Shown: one piece after another, positions 17,790-26,438 of the stretch
Layout: every line of letters starts with the position of its first letter
Position numbering within the stretch: the first letter of the stretch is position 1
NCBI GenBank assembly: GCA_020831885.1
Contig: JAFIFU010000028.1
Location: 1-43,825 of the forward strand
Source of the DNA: Ectothiorhodospiraceae bacterium
GTDB taxonomy: Bacteria; Pseudomonadota; Gammaproteobacteria; Nitrococcales; Aquisalimonadaceae
Direction: 5' to 3'
Length of the DNA stretch: 43,825 nucleotides
Made by a program: the position numbers and the translations under genes
Notes under the pieces: generated by a model
Databases searched by the model: none
Seen by the model: the letters and a program-made list of their open reading frames with translations, nothing else
What the model was told of the DNA's origin: nothing

Positions 17790-19987
17790 AGCGGATTCCG
17801 CGAGAGACCCTGCTGCGGGTGCTGCTGTGCGCGCTGCTTCTCGGTTCCCTGTACCTGCTCAGCGTGGCCACGCAGAATTCGGAGCGTTTCAGTCAGCTCC
17901 ATCCCTGGTTGCTGGTGATCAACACCGTCTCGCTGGTGGGCCTGGTGGGGCTTATCATCTGGAACCTGGCGCGACTGATCAATCAGCGGCGGCGTGGCCT
18001 GCCGGGCAGCCGGCTCACCGTGCGCCTGGTGACCATGTTCGTCGTGCTGGCGGTGGTGCCGGTGACGGTGGTGTTCGTGTTCTCCATCCAGTTCCTGGGT
18101 CGTGGCATCGAGACCTGGTTCGATGCCCGGGTGGAGCAGCGGGCCCTGGAAGACGCGCTGAATCTGTCCCAGGCGTCCTTCGACATGCGCATGCGCGAAG
18201 TGCTCCGGCGTATGGAACTGGTGGCTCCGGAGTTCCTGGACGTCCCGGACGCGGTGGCCCAGATCCCCCTGGGGCAGCAGCGGGAGTACGTCGGGGCCAC
18301 GGAGCTGACGCTCATGAATCTGAGCGGCAGTATCATCGCCACCAGCGCGCGGGATCCGTCGGCCGCCCTGCCGCATCGACCGGAACAGGATATTCTGGTG
18401 CAACTGCGGCAGGGTCGGAACTACGTGGGGCTTGATCCCATTGGTGATGCGGGTCTGCACATTCGGGTGCTGGTGCTCGTCCCCGGTGAGGACGGAACGC
18501 CCAATCAGCGACTGCTGCAAGGGGTGTTCCCGGTATCGCCGCGGATGGACACCCTGGCGGAGAGCGTGCAGGAGGCCTACGCGCGTTATCAGGAGCAGGG
18601 GTACCTGCGACGCCCTCTGCAGGACACGTTCATACTCACCCTTTCCCTGGTGTTGTTGATCAGCGTGCTGTTCGCCGTCTGGTCGGCCTTCTACGCCGCG
18701 CGCCGCCTGGTGGCCCCGATTCGGTACCTGGCCGAGGGAACGGAGGCCGTGGCCGCCGGCGAATACGGCAAACAGGTGCCGCCGGCCGGGAGCGACGAAC
18801 TCGGCTTCCTGGTCCGTTCCTTCAACGACATGAGCCGTCGCGTTGCCCAGGCCAGGGATCAGGCCAAGACCAGCCAGGCACAGGTGGAGGCGCAGCGCGC
18901 CTACCTGGAAACCGTGCTGGGCCGGCTCTCCTCCGGGGTGCTGGTGCTGGAGCGGGACGGCACCATCCGGACCCACAATGCGGCTGCGGAACATATCCTG
19001 GGCATCCAGCTCAAGAGCGGCAGTGGGCGGACGCTGGCGGCGCTGGCTGCGGGGCGTCCGGGTCTGGAGCCGCTGGCGGCCCTGTTGGAGCGCCGGCTGG
19101 CGGGGGATGCCGCCGAGTGGCGCGAGGAGGTGGTGCTGCAGCGGACCTCGGGGCGTCAGGTCATCATGTGCAGCGGAGCCAGTCTGCCCGTGGCCGGCGT
19201 GGGGGGGTATGTGATCGTTTTCGACGATGTGACCACCCTGGTCCAGGCTCAGCGGGATGCCGCCTGGGCCGAGGTGGCGCGGCGTCTCGCCCACGAGATC
19301 AAGAATCCGCTGACTCCCATCCAGCTTGCGGCGGAGCGGGTCAGCCGCAAGTGCCTGCCTGTGCTCTCCGGGCGCGAGGCCCAGGTCCTGGAGCGGGCCA
19401 CCCATACGATCATTCAGCAGGTGGATGCCATGAAAACCATGGTGAATGCGTTCGGCGAGTACGCCCATCCGCCACAGCTTCAGATGGTGCCCGTGGATCT
19501 GAACGGACTTATCCGGGAGGTCATGGAGCTCTACCGCAGCGCGCCCGAGCGCCTGGACCTGTCGCTGGATCTGGAAGCGGGGCTTCCAGGTCTCCTCGCC
19601 GACCCGGGGCGCCTGCGGCAGCTACTGCACAACCTGGTGAAGAACGCCCTGGAATCCACGCCTGCCGGGCACCCATGCCGGCTTGAGCTTCGTACCCGCA
19701 AACTGGAAGATGAGCGGTTTTACGGTGTGGAATTGCGGGTGCGCGACCACGGGCCGGGGTTCCCCGACGAGGTGCTGGGGCACCTGTTCGAGCCTTATGT
19801 GACCACCAAGGCCAAGGGGACCGGGTTGGGGATGCCCATCGTCAAGAAAATCGTCGAAGAGCATAACGGCCAGATCATGGCTGAGAATCTGGTCACCGGA
19901 GCGCAGGTCACGGTGCGCCTTCCGGGCCCCGGTCCGATGGTCGTCCATGAGCAGCAAGCCGAGGCCCGTGGGAGGCGGGATCAATGA
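17771..19987 (+). CDS. ntrY: NtrY-type membrane sensor histidine kinase
   Basis: Two-component sensor kinase, 738 residues. Transmembrane segments are visible at about 14-32, 42-64, 79-102 and 283-305, with an extracytoplasmic sensor region between the third and the fourth. After the membrane part come a HAMP linker (RRLVAPIRYLAEGTEAVAAG), a PAS domain (VLGRLSSGVLVLERDG), the HisKA dimerisation domain with phospho-acceptor H508 in RRLAHEIKNPLTPIQ, and a HATPase domain with the N box (LVKNALEST), DHGPGFP and GTGLGMPIVKKIVEEHNG. Domain order matches NtrY. It overlaps its partner regulator by 4 bp. In studied bacteria NtrYX answers to nitrogen state, redox or cell-envelope cues; here it is followed by trkA-trkH, and the signal is unknown. 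Confidence 0.92.
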   Translation: MAGGTLKRIPRETLLRVLLCALLLGSLYLLSVATQNSERFSQLHPWLLVINTVSLVGLVGLIIWNLARLINQRRRGLPGSRLTVRLVTMFVVLAVVPVTVVFVFSIQFLGRGIETWFDARVEQRALEDALNLSQASFDMRMREVLRRMELVAPEFLDVPDAVAQIPLGQQREYVGATELTLMNLSGSIIATSARDPSAALPHRPEQDILVQLRQGRNYVGLDPIGDAGLHIRVLVLVPGEDGTPNQRLLQGVFPVSPRMDTLAESVQEAYARYQEQGYLRRPLQDTFILTLSLVLLISVLFAVWSAFYAARRLVAPIRYLAEGTEAVAAGEYGKQVPPAGSDELGFLVRSFNDMSRRVAQARDQAKTSQAQVEAQRAYLETVLGRLSSGVLVLERDGTIRTHNAAAEHILGIQLKSGSGRTLAALAAGRPGLEPLAALLERRLAGDAAEWREEVVLQRTSGRQVIMCSGASLPVAGVGGYVIVFDDVTTLVQAQRDAAWAEVARRLAHEIKNPLTPIQLAAERVSRKCLPVLSGREAQVLERATHTIIQQVDAMKTMVNAFGEYAHPPQLQMVPVDLNGLIREVMELYRSAPERLDLSLDLEAGLPGLLADPGRLRQLLHNLVKNALESTPAGHPCRLELRTRKLEDERFYGVELRVRDHGPGFPDEVLGHLFEPYVTTKAKGTGLGMPIVKKIVEEHNGQIMAENLVTGAQVTVRLPGPGPMVVHEQQAEARGRRDQ

Positions 19988-21366
19988 GTGCACGCATTCT
20001 GGTGGTGGACGACGAGCCGGATATCCGCTCCCTTGTCCAGGAAATCCTGGAGGATGAAGGTTACCGGGTGCAGGCCGCGGAACATGCGGAGGCTACCCGC
20101 CAGGCCCTGCGCCAGGGTCGGCCGGACCTGATCCTGCTGGATATCTGGATGCCGGATACCGACGGTATCAGCCTGCTGAAGGAGTGGTCGGAAGGTGAAG
20201 GCCTGCCCTGTCCCGTGGTGATGATGTCCGGCCACGGGACGGTGGAGACCGCCGTGGAGGCCACGCGCCTCGGCGCCTATGACTTCATCGAGAAGCCCCT
20301 GTCCCTGGCCAAGCTGCTGCTGGTGGTGGAGCGTGCCCTGCAGGCCGACCGCCTGGCCCGGGAGAACCGCGGCCTGCGGGAGCGGGTTGACGCGGTGGTG
20401 GACCCGGTGGGAAACAGTCGCCGCATGGTGGCCCTGCGGGAACAGGCACGGCGCATTGCCGGCCACGATACCTGGGTGTTGATCACCGGCGAGGCCGGTA
20501 GCGGCAAGCGCACCTTCGCCCATTATCTCCACCGCCACAGCGCCCGCCGGGAAGGGCCGTTCGTGGAGGTGGCAGCCGGCTCCATTGCCGGAGCGAGTTC
20601 GGCACGGGAGCTGTTCGGCTCCGAGGAAGGTGGGCGCGTGGTCTATGGCCGACTGGAGCAGGCCAACGCCGGCACGCTGTTCATCGATGAAGTGGCGGAT
20701 CTGGATATGCCGGCCCAGGTGCGGCTGCTCAGTGCGCTTACCAGCCAACAGTTCCACCGTGTGGGCGGGGCGGAGCCGGTGGAGGTGGATGTTCGCGTCC
20801 TGGCGGCCACCCGGGTGGATCTGGCGGCCGAGGTGCGGGCCGGGCGCTTCCGGGAGGACCTTTACTATCACCTCAACGTGGTTCCGCTGGCGGTTCCACC
20901 GTTGCGGGAGCATGCCGAGGATGTCCCCGATCTTCTGGCCTTTTATCTGGACCGCCTCCAGGAACGGGAGGGGCTTCCGGTGCGCCGCTTCTCCCCCGGG
21001 GCGGAAGAGGCACTGCGTCGCTATCAGTGGCCGGGGAACGTGCGGGAGTTCAAGAACCTGGTGCAGCGGCTGCTGATTCTGGGGGAGAACGGCGAGATCA
21101 GTGTCACGGAAGTGGAAGCCGCCCTGGGGCTGCGAGCCGCCCCGCAACCGACCCCCGAGCAGGGGGCGCAGGCCGGAACGCCTGCGCCCCTGCCCTTCGA
21201 CCGGCCGCTGCGGGAGGCCCGGGAAGCCTTTGAGAAGCTCTATCTGCAGCATCAGCTGCGGGAGGCCGGGGGCAGCGTTGGGGAGCTGGCAAAACTCACC
21301 GGAATGGAAAGGACGCACCTCTATCGCAAACTCAAGGCACTGGGCATTGATCCCAGCGACTACTGA
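19984..21366 (+). CDS. ntrX: NtrX-type response regulator lacking the sigma54 GAFTGA loop
   Basis: Response regulator of the NtrC/NtrX class, 460 residues. The receiver domain (1-120) has the phospho-acceptor D53 in [11 protein letters not shown]. The AAA+ domain has Walker A GEAGSGK (169-175), Walker [12 protein letters not shown] (231-241), and sensor [13 protein letters not shown] (349-359). A Fis-type helix-turn-helix lies at about 428-454 ([21 protein letters not shown]). Between ELFG and the [12 protein letters not shown] strand the usual GAFTGA-bearing L1 loop is missing: the sequence reads [10 protein letters not shown]. This makes classical sigma54 activation unlikely; NtrX proteins without the motif are known in alphaproteobacteria. 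It overlaps ntrY by 4 bp. Confidence 0.93.
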   Translation: MSARILVVDDEPDIRSLVQEILEDEGYRVQAAEHAEATRQALRQGRPDLILLDIWMPDTDGISLLKEWSEGEGLPCPVVMMSGHGTVETAVEATRLGAYDFIEKPLSLAKLLLVVERALQADRLARENRGLRERVDAVVDPVGNSRRMVALREQARRIAGHDTWVLITGEAGSGKRTFAHYLHRHSARREGPFVEVAAGSIAGASSARELFGSEEGGRVVYGRLEQANAGTLFIDEVADLDMPAQVRLLSALTSQQFHRVGGAEPVEVDVRVLAATRVDLAAEVRAGRFREDLYYHLNVVPLAVPPLREHAEDVPDLLAFYLDRLQEREGLPVRRFSPGAEEALRRYQWPGNVREFKNLVQRLLILGENGEISVTEVEAALGLRAAPQPTPEQGAQAGTPAPLPFDRPLREAREAFEKLYLQHQLREAGGSVGELAKLTGMERTHLYRKLKALGIDPSDY

Positions 21367-21428
21367 AGCGGGCCAAGGCGCGGGCGGAAACCGGCTTGTC
21401 CGGATTCCCCGGGATCAGGAAAACAGGC

Positions 21429-22805
21429 ATGAAAATCATCATACTCGGAGCCGGGCAGGTGGGCAGCTCCCTGGCCGAGAATCTGGCCAGAGAAGCCAAC
21501 GACGTTACCGTGGTGGATACCAACGCGCGGTTACTGCAGGAGTTGCAGGATCGCCTGGACCTGCGCACCGTGGTGGGCAATGCCACTCACCCCCCTGTAC
21601 TGGAGCGGGCGGGCGCCCAGGATGCGGTCATGCTGATCGCCGTGACCAACAGCGACGAGGCCAACATGATCGCCTGCCAGGTGGCCTATACCCTGTACCA
21701 TACCCCCACCAAGATTGCCCGTGTGCGCGCGGTGGAATACCTGAACCACCCACAGCTTTTCTCTCCGGATGCCCTGCCCGTGGACGTGTTGATCAGTCCC
21801 GAACAGTTGGTCACCAAATACGTGAAGCGGCTGATCGAGCACCCCGGTGCGTTGCAGGTGCTGGACTTTGCCGGCGGCAAAGTCCGGCTGGTGGCCGTGC
21901 GGGCCTATTACGGCGGTCCGTTGGTGGGCCAGGAACTGCGGACGCTGAGGGAGCACATCTCCGGCGACCATGCCCGAGTAGCCGCCATTTTCCGTCGTGG
22001 CAAGGCGCTGATCCCGGAGGGCAGCACGGTGATCGAGGCCGGGGACGAGGTGTTCTTCGTGGCCGCCCGAAAGAATATCCGGGCCGTCATGGGGGAGTTG
22101 CGACGGCTGGACAAGCCGGTGAAACGCATCATCCTGGCCGGCGGGGGGAACATCGGCAAGCGGCTCGCCCAGGCACTGGAGAGCCGCTACCAGGTGAAGA
22201 TTGTCGAACGCTCCCCCCAGCGGGCCCGCGCCATCTCGCAGGATCTGCGGCGGACCATCGTGCTGCAGGGCGACGCCGCGGACGAGGAATTGCTGCTGGA
22301 GGAGAATATCGAGAACACGGATGTGTTCTGTGCACTGACCAATGATGACGAGGCCAACATCCTGTCCGGAATGCTGGCCAAGCGGCTCGGGGCACGCATG
22401 GTGATGTCCCTGATCAACCGCGCCGCATACGTGGATCTGGTGCAGGAGAGTCAGGATATCGACATCGCCATTTCGCCGCAGCAGGCCACCATCGGCACCT
22501 TGTTGGCCCACGTGCGCCGGGGTGACGTGGTGATGGTGCACTCCTTGCGCCGGGGGGCGGCGGAGGCCATCGAGGCGGTGGCCCACGGCAGTTCCGGTAC
22601 CTCCAAGGTGGTCGGTCGGCCCATCGAGGATATCAAGCTGCCCAAAGGGGCCACCATCGGCTGTATCGTGCGCGGCGATCAGGTGCTGATGGCACATCAC
22701 GATCTGGTCATCGAGCCCGAGGATCACGTGATCCTGTTCCTGGTGGACAAGCGTCGTATCAACGAGGTGGAGCGCCTGTTCCAGGTGGGCGTCACCTTCA
22801 TCTGA
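21429..22805 (+). CDS. trkA: Trk potassium system peripheral protein TrkA
   Basis: Cytoplasmic NAD(H)-binding regulatory ring subunit that gates the TrkH potassium channel. The 458 residues (same length as the E. coli protein) form two RCK halves: the first with [14 protein letters not shown] near the N-terminus, the second with [15 protein letters not shown] near the middle, each followed by a TrkA-C segment. The frame opens 11 codons upstream, but the [12 protein letters not shown] start is standard. It lies 62 bp after ntrX and 22 bp before trkH. Confidence 0.97.
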   Translation: MKIIILGAGQVGSSLAENLAREANDVTVVDTNARLLQELQDRLDLRTVVGNATHPPVLERAGAQDAVMLIAVTNSDEANMIACQVAYTLYHTPTKIARVRAVEYLNHPQLFSPDALPVDVLISPEQLVTKYVKRLIEHPGALQVLDFAGGKVRLVAVRAYYGGPLVGQELRTLREHISGDHARVAAIFRRGKALIPEGSTVIEAGDEVFFVAARKNIRAVMGELRRLDKPVKRIILAGGGNIGKRLAQALESRYQVKIVERSPQRARAISQDLRRTIVLQGDAADEELLLEENIENTDVFCALTNDDEANILSGMLAKRLGARMVMSLINRAAYVDLVQESQDIDIAISPQQATIGTLLAHVRRGDVVMVHSLRRGAAEAIEAVAHGSSGTSKVVGRPIEDIKLPKGATIGCIVRGDQVLMAHHDLVIEPEDHVILFLVDKRRINEVERLFQVGVTFI

Positions 22806-22827
22806 ATCCGGACGGGGAACGATCCGC

Positions 22828-24279
22828 ATGCATTGGCTTGCCGTGCAACGTGTCCTGGGGCTCCTGCTCATGGTGTTCAGCACCACCATGCTGCCGCCCA
22901 TCCTGGTGTCCATGGTTTACGGCGATAATGCCCTGCAGGCGTTTCTCACCTCGTTCGTCGCCCTGCTGCTGGTGGGGTTCGTTCTCTGGGGTGTGGCCCG
23001 CCGGGATCGGCACGATCTCCGGACCCGTGACGGCTTCCTGATCGTGGTGATGTTCTGGTCAGTGCTCGGACTGGCGGGCGGCGTGCCCCTGTATCTTGCC
23101 GAGGAGCCGTCGGTCTCGCTCACCGATGCCGCCTTCGAGAGCCTGTCGGGGCTGACCACCACCGGCGCTACGGCACTGACCGGAATCGATCACCTGCCGG
23201 AATCCATCCGCTTCTACCGCCAGCAACTGCAATGGCTGGGCGGTATGGGCATCATCGTGCTGGCGGTGGCGATCATGCCCATGCTGGGGGTCGGCGGCAT
23301 GCAGCTTTACCGTGCCGAGACGCCCGGGCCGGTGAAGGATAACAAGTTCACGCCGCGCATCGCCGAAACCGCCAAAGCCCTGTGGTACATCTACCTCTCC
23401 CTGACCATCGCCTGCGCGCTGGCGTACTGGCTGGCCGGCATGAGCGCTTTCGATGCCATCGGCCACAGTTTCTCCACCGTGGCCATCGGCGGATTCTCCA
23501 CCTATGACGCCAGTATCGGCCATTTCGACAGCCCGCTGATCGAGATGATCGCCGTGGTGTTCATGCTCTTTGCCGGACTGAATTTCGCACTGCATTTCTT
23601 CGCCTGGCGCCGACGCTCCCTGCGCCACTACCTGCAGGACACGGAGGCCCGCTGGTTCTTCGGCATCATGGTGACTTCCGGGCTGATCGTCACGGCGACC
23701 CTGATGGTGACGGGGCATTTCGGCGGTTGGGGCGATACGTTGCACCACGCCATTTTCCAGGCCGTGTCCATTGGCACCACCGCCGGATTCACCACCTCGG
23801 ATTTCGCCAACTGGCCGCTGTATCTGCCGGTGCTACTGGTAATGACCGCCTTTATCGGCGGCTGTGCCGCCTCCACCGGAGGGGGCATCAAGGTGATCCG
23901 CTTCCTGCTGCTTCTGAAACAGGGGTATCGCGAGGTGTTCCGGCTGATCCACCCCCGTGCAGAGGTGCTGATCAAGGTGGGCGCACGCCCGGTGGATGAG
24001 CGCATCATCAATGCGGTATGGGGGTTCTTTGCGGCCTACATCGCCCTGTTCGCCATCATGATGCTGGTGTTGATGGCCACCGGGCTGGACCAGGTCACGG
24101 CCTTTTCCGCGGTGGCCGCGACGATCACCAATCTGGGACCGGGGCTGGGCGAGGTGGCGGACCACTACGGTGGCATCAGCAACGTGGCGAAATGGGTGCT
24201 GATGCTGGCCATGCTTCTGGGGCGCCTTGAGGTGTTCACCCTGCTGGTTCTGTTCACGCCGGCGTTCTGGCGGCGCTGA
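22828..24279 (+). CDS. trkH: Trk potassium uptake channel TrkH
   Basis: Membrane K+ translocating subunit, 483 residues, the same length as E. coli TrkH. It has the expected array of hydrophobic helices and four pore-loop repeats: TGATALTG, the STVAIGGFST stretch, SIGTTAGFTTSD, and ITNLGPGLG, whose glycines line the selectivity filter. A GGGGA ribosome site precedes the ATG. It is the last gene of the run and converges on the acyltransferase with an 11-bp gap; I see no terminator there. K+ uptake with TrkAH is a general osmoadaptation system and is not by itself proof of halophily. Confidence 0.96.
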   Translation: MHWLAVQRVLGLLLMVFSTTMLPPILVSMVYGDNALQAFLTSFVALLLVGFVLWGVARRDRHDLRTRDGFLIVVMFWSVLGLAGGVPLYLAEEPSVSLTDAAFESLSGLTTTGATALTGIDHLPESIRFYRQQLQWLGGMGIIVLAVAIMPMLGVGGMQLYRAETPGPVKDNKFTPRIAETAKALWYIYLSLTIACALAYWLAGMSAFDAIGHSFSTVAIGGFSTYDASIGHFDSPLIEMIAVVFMLFAGLNFALHFFAWRRRSLRHYLQDTEARWFFGIMVTSGLIVTATLMVTGHFGGWGDTLHHAIFQAVSIGTTAGFTTSDFANWPLYLPVLLVMTAFIGGCAASTGGGIKVIRFLLLLKQGYREVFRLIHPRAEVLIKVGARPVDERIINAVWGFFAAYIALFAIMMLVLMATGLDQVTAFSAVAATITNLGPGLGEVADHYGGISNVAKWVLMLAMLLGRLEVFTLLVLFTPAFWRR

Positions 24280-24290
24280 GCCGGGTGGCC

Positions 24291-25187
24291 TCAGGCAGCC
24301 GAGGCCCTGCGATACGGATTCGGCTGGCCTTCCGGTCGTCGGCGGAACCGGCGGTAGGTCCACTGGTACTGGGCCGGCACCTGGCGGACGCAGGCCTCAA
24401 TGCCCGCATTCATGGCGGTGGCGGCCACTACGGGGTCCTCATCCGCAATGCGCGGATCCGCCCGGCGGACGTGCAGGCGGAACCCACGCCCCCGGGGCAG
24501 CCGTTCACAGAAAACGAAGGCCACCGGGGCGCCCGACTTGCGCGCCATCTGGCAAAGCAGGGTCATGGTCAGCGCGGGGCGGCCGAAGAAGGGAGCGAAC
24601 ACCCCGCTGCGGCCCGGGGTCTGGTCCGGCAGAATCCCCACCATCTCGCCCTTGCGCAGCGCCTTGTACAGGTTGCGGATACCGCTTGCGGTGGCCGGGA
24701 AGGAGTGCGCGCCGGTCCGTTCACGGAAGGCAACGAGCAGGGGCTCCAGTGCCGGGTCCCGCGGAGGCCGGTACAGGCTGTTGATGGGAAAGCGCTGGTT
24801 CAGTGCGAGACCGCCAAGCTCCCAGTTGCCCAGGTGGGGGGATGCTATCAGCAACCCCCGATCCCGGTCCCACATGGCGTCCAGTGTGTCCATGGCCTCC
24901 GGGTTGCAGATCATGCGTTCCAGGCGTTCCGGGTCGCCATACCAGACGATGCCGGCCTCCAGTAGCTGCTTGCCGAATTCGCGGAAGCTGCGCCGCTCCA
25001 GCTCCCGCCGTTGCCGGTGGTCCAGTTCCGGAAAGCACAGCGCCAGATTGGTCCGCACGGTATCCCGGGTTTTACCGGCCAGTGCACCGATCAGGGCGCC
25101 GAGGCCGGCACCCAGGGTATGGGCGGCCCGCAGCGGCAGCAGACTGGTGGCCCGCAGCAGGCAGCGAATGATCAGTACGCGAGACAC
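24291..25187 (-). CDS. Lysophospholipid acyltransferase family protein (LpxL/HtrB type)
   Basis: Probable inner-membrane acyltransferase of lipid A or lipid biosynthesis. The catalytic HxxxxE motif is visible in SPHLGNWELGG, followed by NSLYRPP, the RKGEMVGILPDQ segment and a PAPVAFVF-like strand, all typical of the LpxL/HtrB family. The N-terminus is a hydrophobic anchor (SRVLIIRCLLRATSLLPLRAA). Two GTG codons compete as start: 25202 (303 residues) has no ribosome site, while 25187 (298 residues) has GGAG 9 bases upstream and was preferred. It lies alone on the minus strand. Whether it acylates lipid A or another acceptor cannot be told from sequence alone. Confidence 0.87.
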   Translation of the reverse strand: MSRVLIIRCLLRATSLLPLRAAHTLGAGLGALIGALAGKTRDTVRTNLALCFPELDHRQRRELERRSFREFGKQLLEAGIVWYGDPERLERMICNPEAMDTLDAMWDRDRGLLIASPHLGNWELGGLALNQRFPINSLYRPPRDPALEPLLVAFRERTGAHSFPATASGIRNLYKALRKGEMVGILPDQTPGRSGVFAPFFGRPALTMTLLCQMARKSGAPVAFVFCERLPRGRGFRLHVRRADPRIADEDPVVAATAMNAGIEACVRQVPAQYQWTYRRFRRRPEGQPNPYRRASAA

Positions 25188-25304
25188 GGGGCAAGGCTCC
25201 ACTCATCGCTTGTGGGGCCGAGATTGGCAGAAGGTGCCGGCCCGGGTCCAGGAAAAGATTGCGCCACCGGGGCAGGTTTCGGTGCTGCCGTGGTTTCACC
25301 GGAT

Positions 25305-25337
25305 AAACCCGGCCCCGCTGTCGTCGGGGCCGGGTTT
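25305..25337. repeat. Perfect 13-bp inverted repeat in a divergent intergenic region
   Basis: AAACCCGGCCCCG and CGGGGCCGGGTTT flank a 7-base loop. It lies between the divergent acyltransferase (start 25187) and the phasin-like gene (start 25421). It has the look of a terminator stem, but no transcript that would end here is evident and the T-run is only the three bases of the stem. The arm ACCCGGCCCC recurs in the hairpin at 38880-38902. Confidence 0.75.
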
Positions 25338-25420
25338 GCGGCTACACTGATTACGAGCGTTCGGTACGGTCGTGCCGCATCGATCGGCTGCAATCAGCAC
25401 TGGCTCCGGGAGGGTGTGCG

Positions 25421-26119
25421 ATGAACTGGCAAAAGGACATGGAACGGATGGTCGCCGGCTGGACGGAAACCCAGCAGCGGATGTGGGACAGCTGGATGGA
25501 TTCCGTCAGGCAGTTCACCCAGCGCGGTCTCCCGCGGGACGACTGGCGGCAGACCTACGAACAGAATCTGGAAGCCTGGGAACGTTCGGTGCAGCAGGCC
25601 CTGGAGGCGCAGAAGACCTGGGCCCACAAATGGTCGGAGGCCATGGGCGGCGCGCCGGATGCCCCCGAGGCCGCCCGCGCCTACAGTGAACAGGTGCAGA
25701 CCATGATGCAGGGCTGGACGGAATCCCAGCGGCAGCTTTGGTCAGCCTGGTTCGAGAGCATGCGCGACATGGATCCCCAGCGGCCCAGCACGGCCTGGGA
25801 GGAGGAAAGCCGCCAGGTCATGGAGGCATGGCAGCAAGCCGCTGAGCGTGCCCGGGAGACGCTGGACAACTGGGCGCGGTCCATGCCGCTGGCCGGGCTG
25901 GATGCCGGCTCGGAGGCGCCCACCGGGCGCGCTGCCGGACACGACCGGAGCAGGCAATCCGCCGGCTCCGGGGACTCCCCCCGCCAGGCCGCATCCAAGC
26001 CAAAGGCCGCCGGTGCGCGAGGTAAACGCAGCACCGGATCCGCCAGCGCTGCAGGGCAGGCTTCGGGTAAATCGGGCAAAGCGCCGGGAAAGGGGGCTAA
26101 GGGCAGCAAAAAGCCGTGA
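25421..26119 (+). CDS. Phasin/PhaE-like protein with duplicated Trp-rich helices and basic tail
   Basis: I do not recognise a named family with certainty. The 232-residue protein has an N-terminal helical part (1-155) rich in Trp, Gln and Glu and built as an A-B-A-B duplication: residues 10-30 and 95-115 share GWTE-x-Q-x3-W-x2-W-x-S, and residues 46-75 and 126-155 share an EAW ... W segment ending SEAM or ARSM. From about residue 165 it is a low-complexity Gly/Ala/Ser/Lys/Arg tail resembling histone-H1-like C-termini. Trp-rich amphipathic helices recall PhaE of class III PHA synthase and phasins; phasin plus basic tail recalls PhaF. No signal peptide. A GGGAGGG ribosome site precedes the ATG. 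It faces the CsrB-like RNA locus tail to tail. Confidence 0.75.
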   Translation: MNWQKDMERMVAGWTETQQRMWDSWMDSVRQFTQRGLPRDDWRQTYEQNLEAWERSVQQALEAQKTWAHKWSEAMGGAPDAPEAARAYSEQVQTMMQGWTESQRQLWSAWFESMRDMDPQRPSTAWEEESRQVMEAWQQAAERARETLDNWARSMPLAGLDAGSEAPTGRAAGHDRSRQSAGSGDSPRQAASKPKAAGARGKRSTGSASAAGQASGKSGKAPGKGAKGSKKP

Positions 26120-26153
26120 GCCGCGGGTGTGGCCAACTGGGAAAGGTGATGGG

Positions 26154-26185
26154 AAAAAAGTGACCGGCACATCCGCTGTGCCGGT
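26154..26185 (-). terminator. Rho-independent terminator of the CsrB-like RNA
   Basis: On the minus strand ACCGGCACA-GCGGA-TGTGCCGGT makes a 9-bp perfect stem (26163-26185), followed by CAC and six T (26159-26154). In the plus direction the same stem is followed by GTGTGGAGTG, so it is mainly a minus-strand terminator, although it could weakly end the convergent phasin-like transcript too. Confidence 0.85.
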
Positions 26186-26382
26186 GTGGAGTGTTCACTT
26201 AGCTGAAGGTGATCTGCGCGTTGGCCTTTCCCAGGCCTTCCCTTCCAGATTCCCTGACCCGCGCATGCAGTCCCTGCATTTTCCCTGTGGGTCGTCCCTG
26301 GCTGGTTCTGCGCTCGTCCCTGTTGTTTTCGGCGCTTCCTGCGACCGTCCCTGGTGATGGTGCTTCCTGCAATCCGATCACG
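26154..26382 (-). ncRNA. Candidate CsrB/RsmZ-type regulatory RNA (CsrA/RsmA sponge)
   Basis: On the minus strand twelve GGA triplets lie between 26375 and 26229, eight as CAGGA or CAGGGA, the core of the CsrA/RsmA site. Several are in loops of short perfect hairpins: TGC-AGGAA-GCA (26371-26361), ACC-AGGGAC-GGT (26355-26344), CGC-AGGAA-GCG (26343-26333), ATGCAG-GGA-CTGCAT (26279-26265), CAG-GGAAT-CTG (26256-26246) and GGCCT-GGGAA-AGGCC (26237-26223). The region ends in a Rho-independent terminator (26154-26185) and is preceded by a GacA-box-like dyad at 26439-26456. Known CsrB/C and RsmX/Y/Z RNAs have this plan and 100-370 nt length; this one would be about 230 nt. The 5' end is inferred from a weak -10. 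The only frame here, 26199-26468 on the minus strand, has no recognisable protein features. Confidence 0.85.
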
Positions 26383-26388
26383 GTTTCC

Positions 26389-26416
26389 ATCATGCCATGT
26401 CTGTTCGTCCCGGGAA
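26389..26416 (-). promoter_or_regulatory. Possible promoter of the CsrB-like RNA
   Basis: Minus-strand CATGAT (26394-26389) matches 4 of 6 of the -10 consensus; 16 bp upstream TTCCCG (26416-26411) matches 3 of 6 of the -35. A weak core promoter is expected for an activator-dependent gene. Transcription would start near 26382, placing the centre of the GacA-like dyad at about -66. The exact start is a guess. Confidence 0.4.
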
Positions 26417-26438
26417 GTCGGTAAATGGCGACAGTGTT

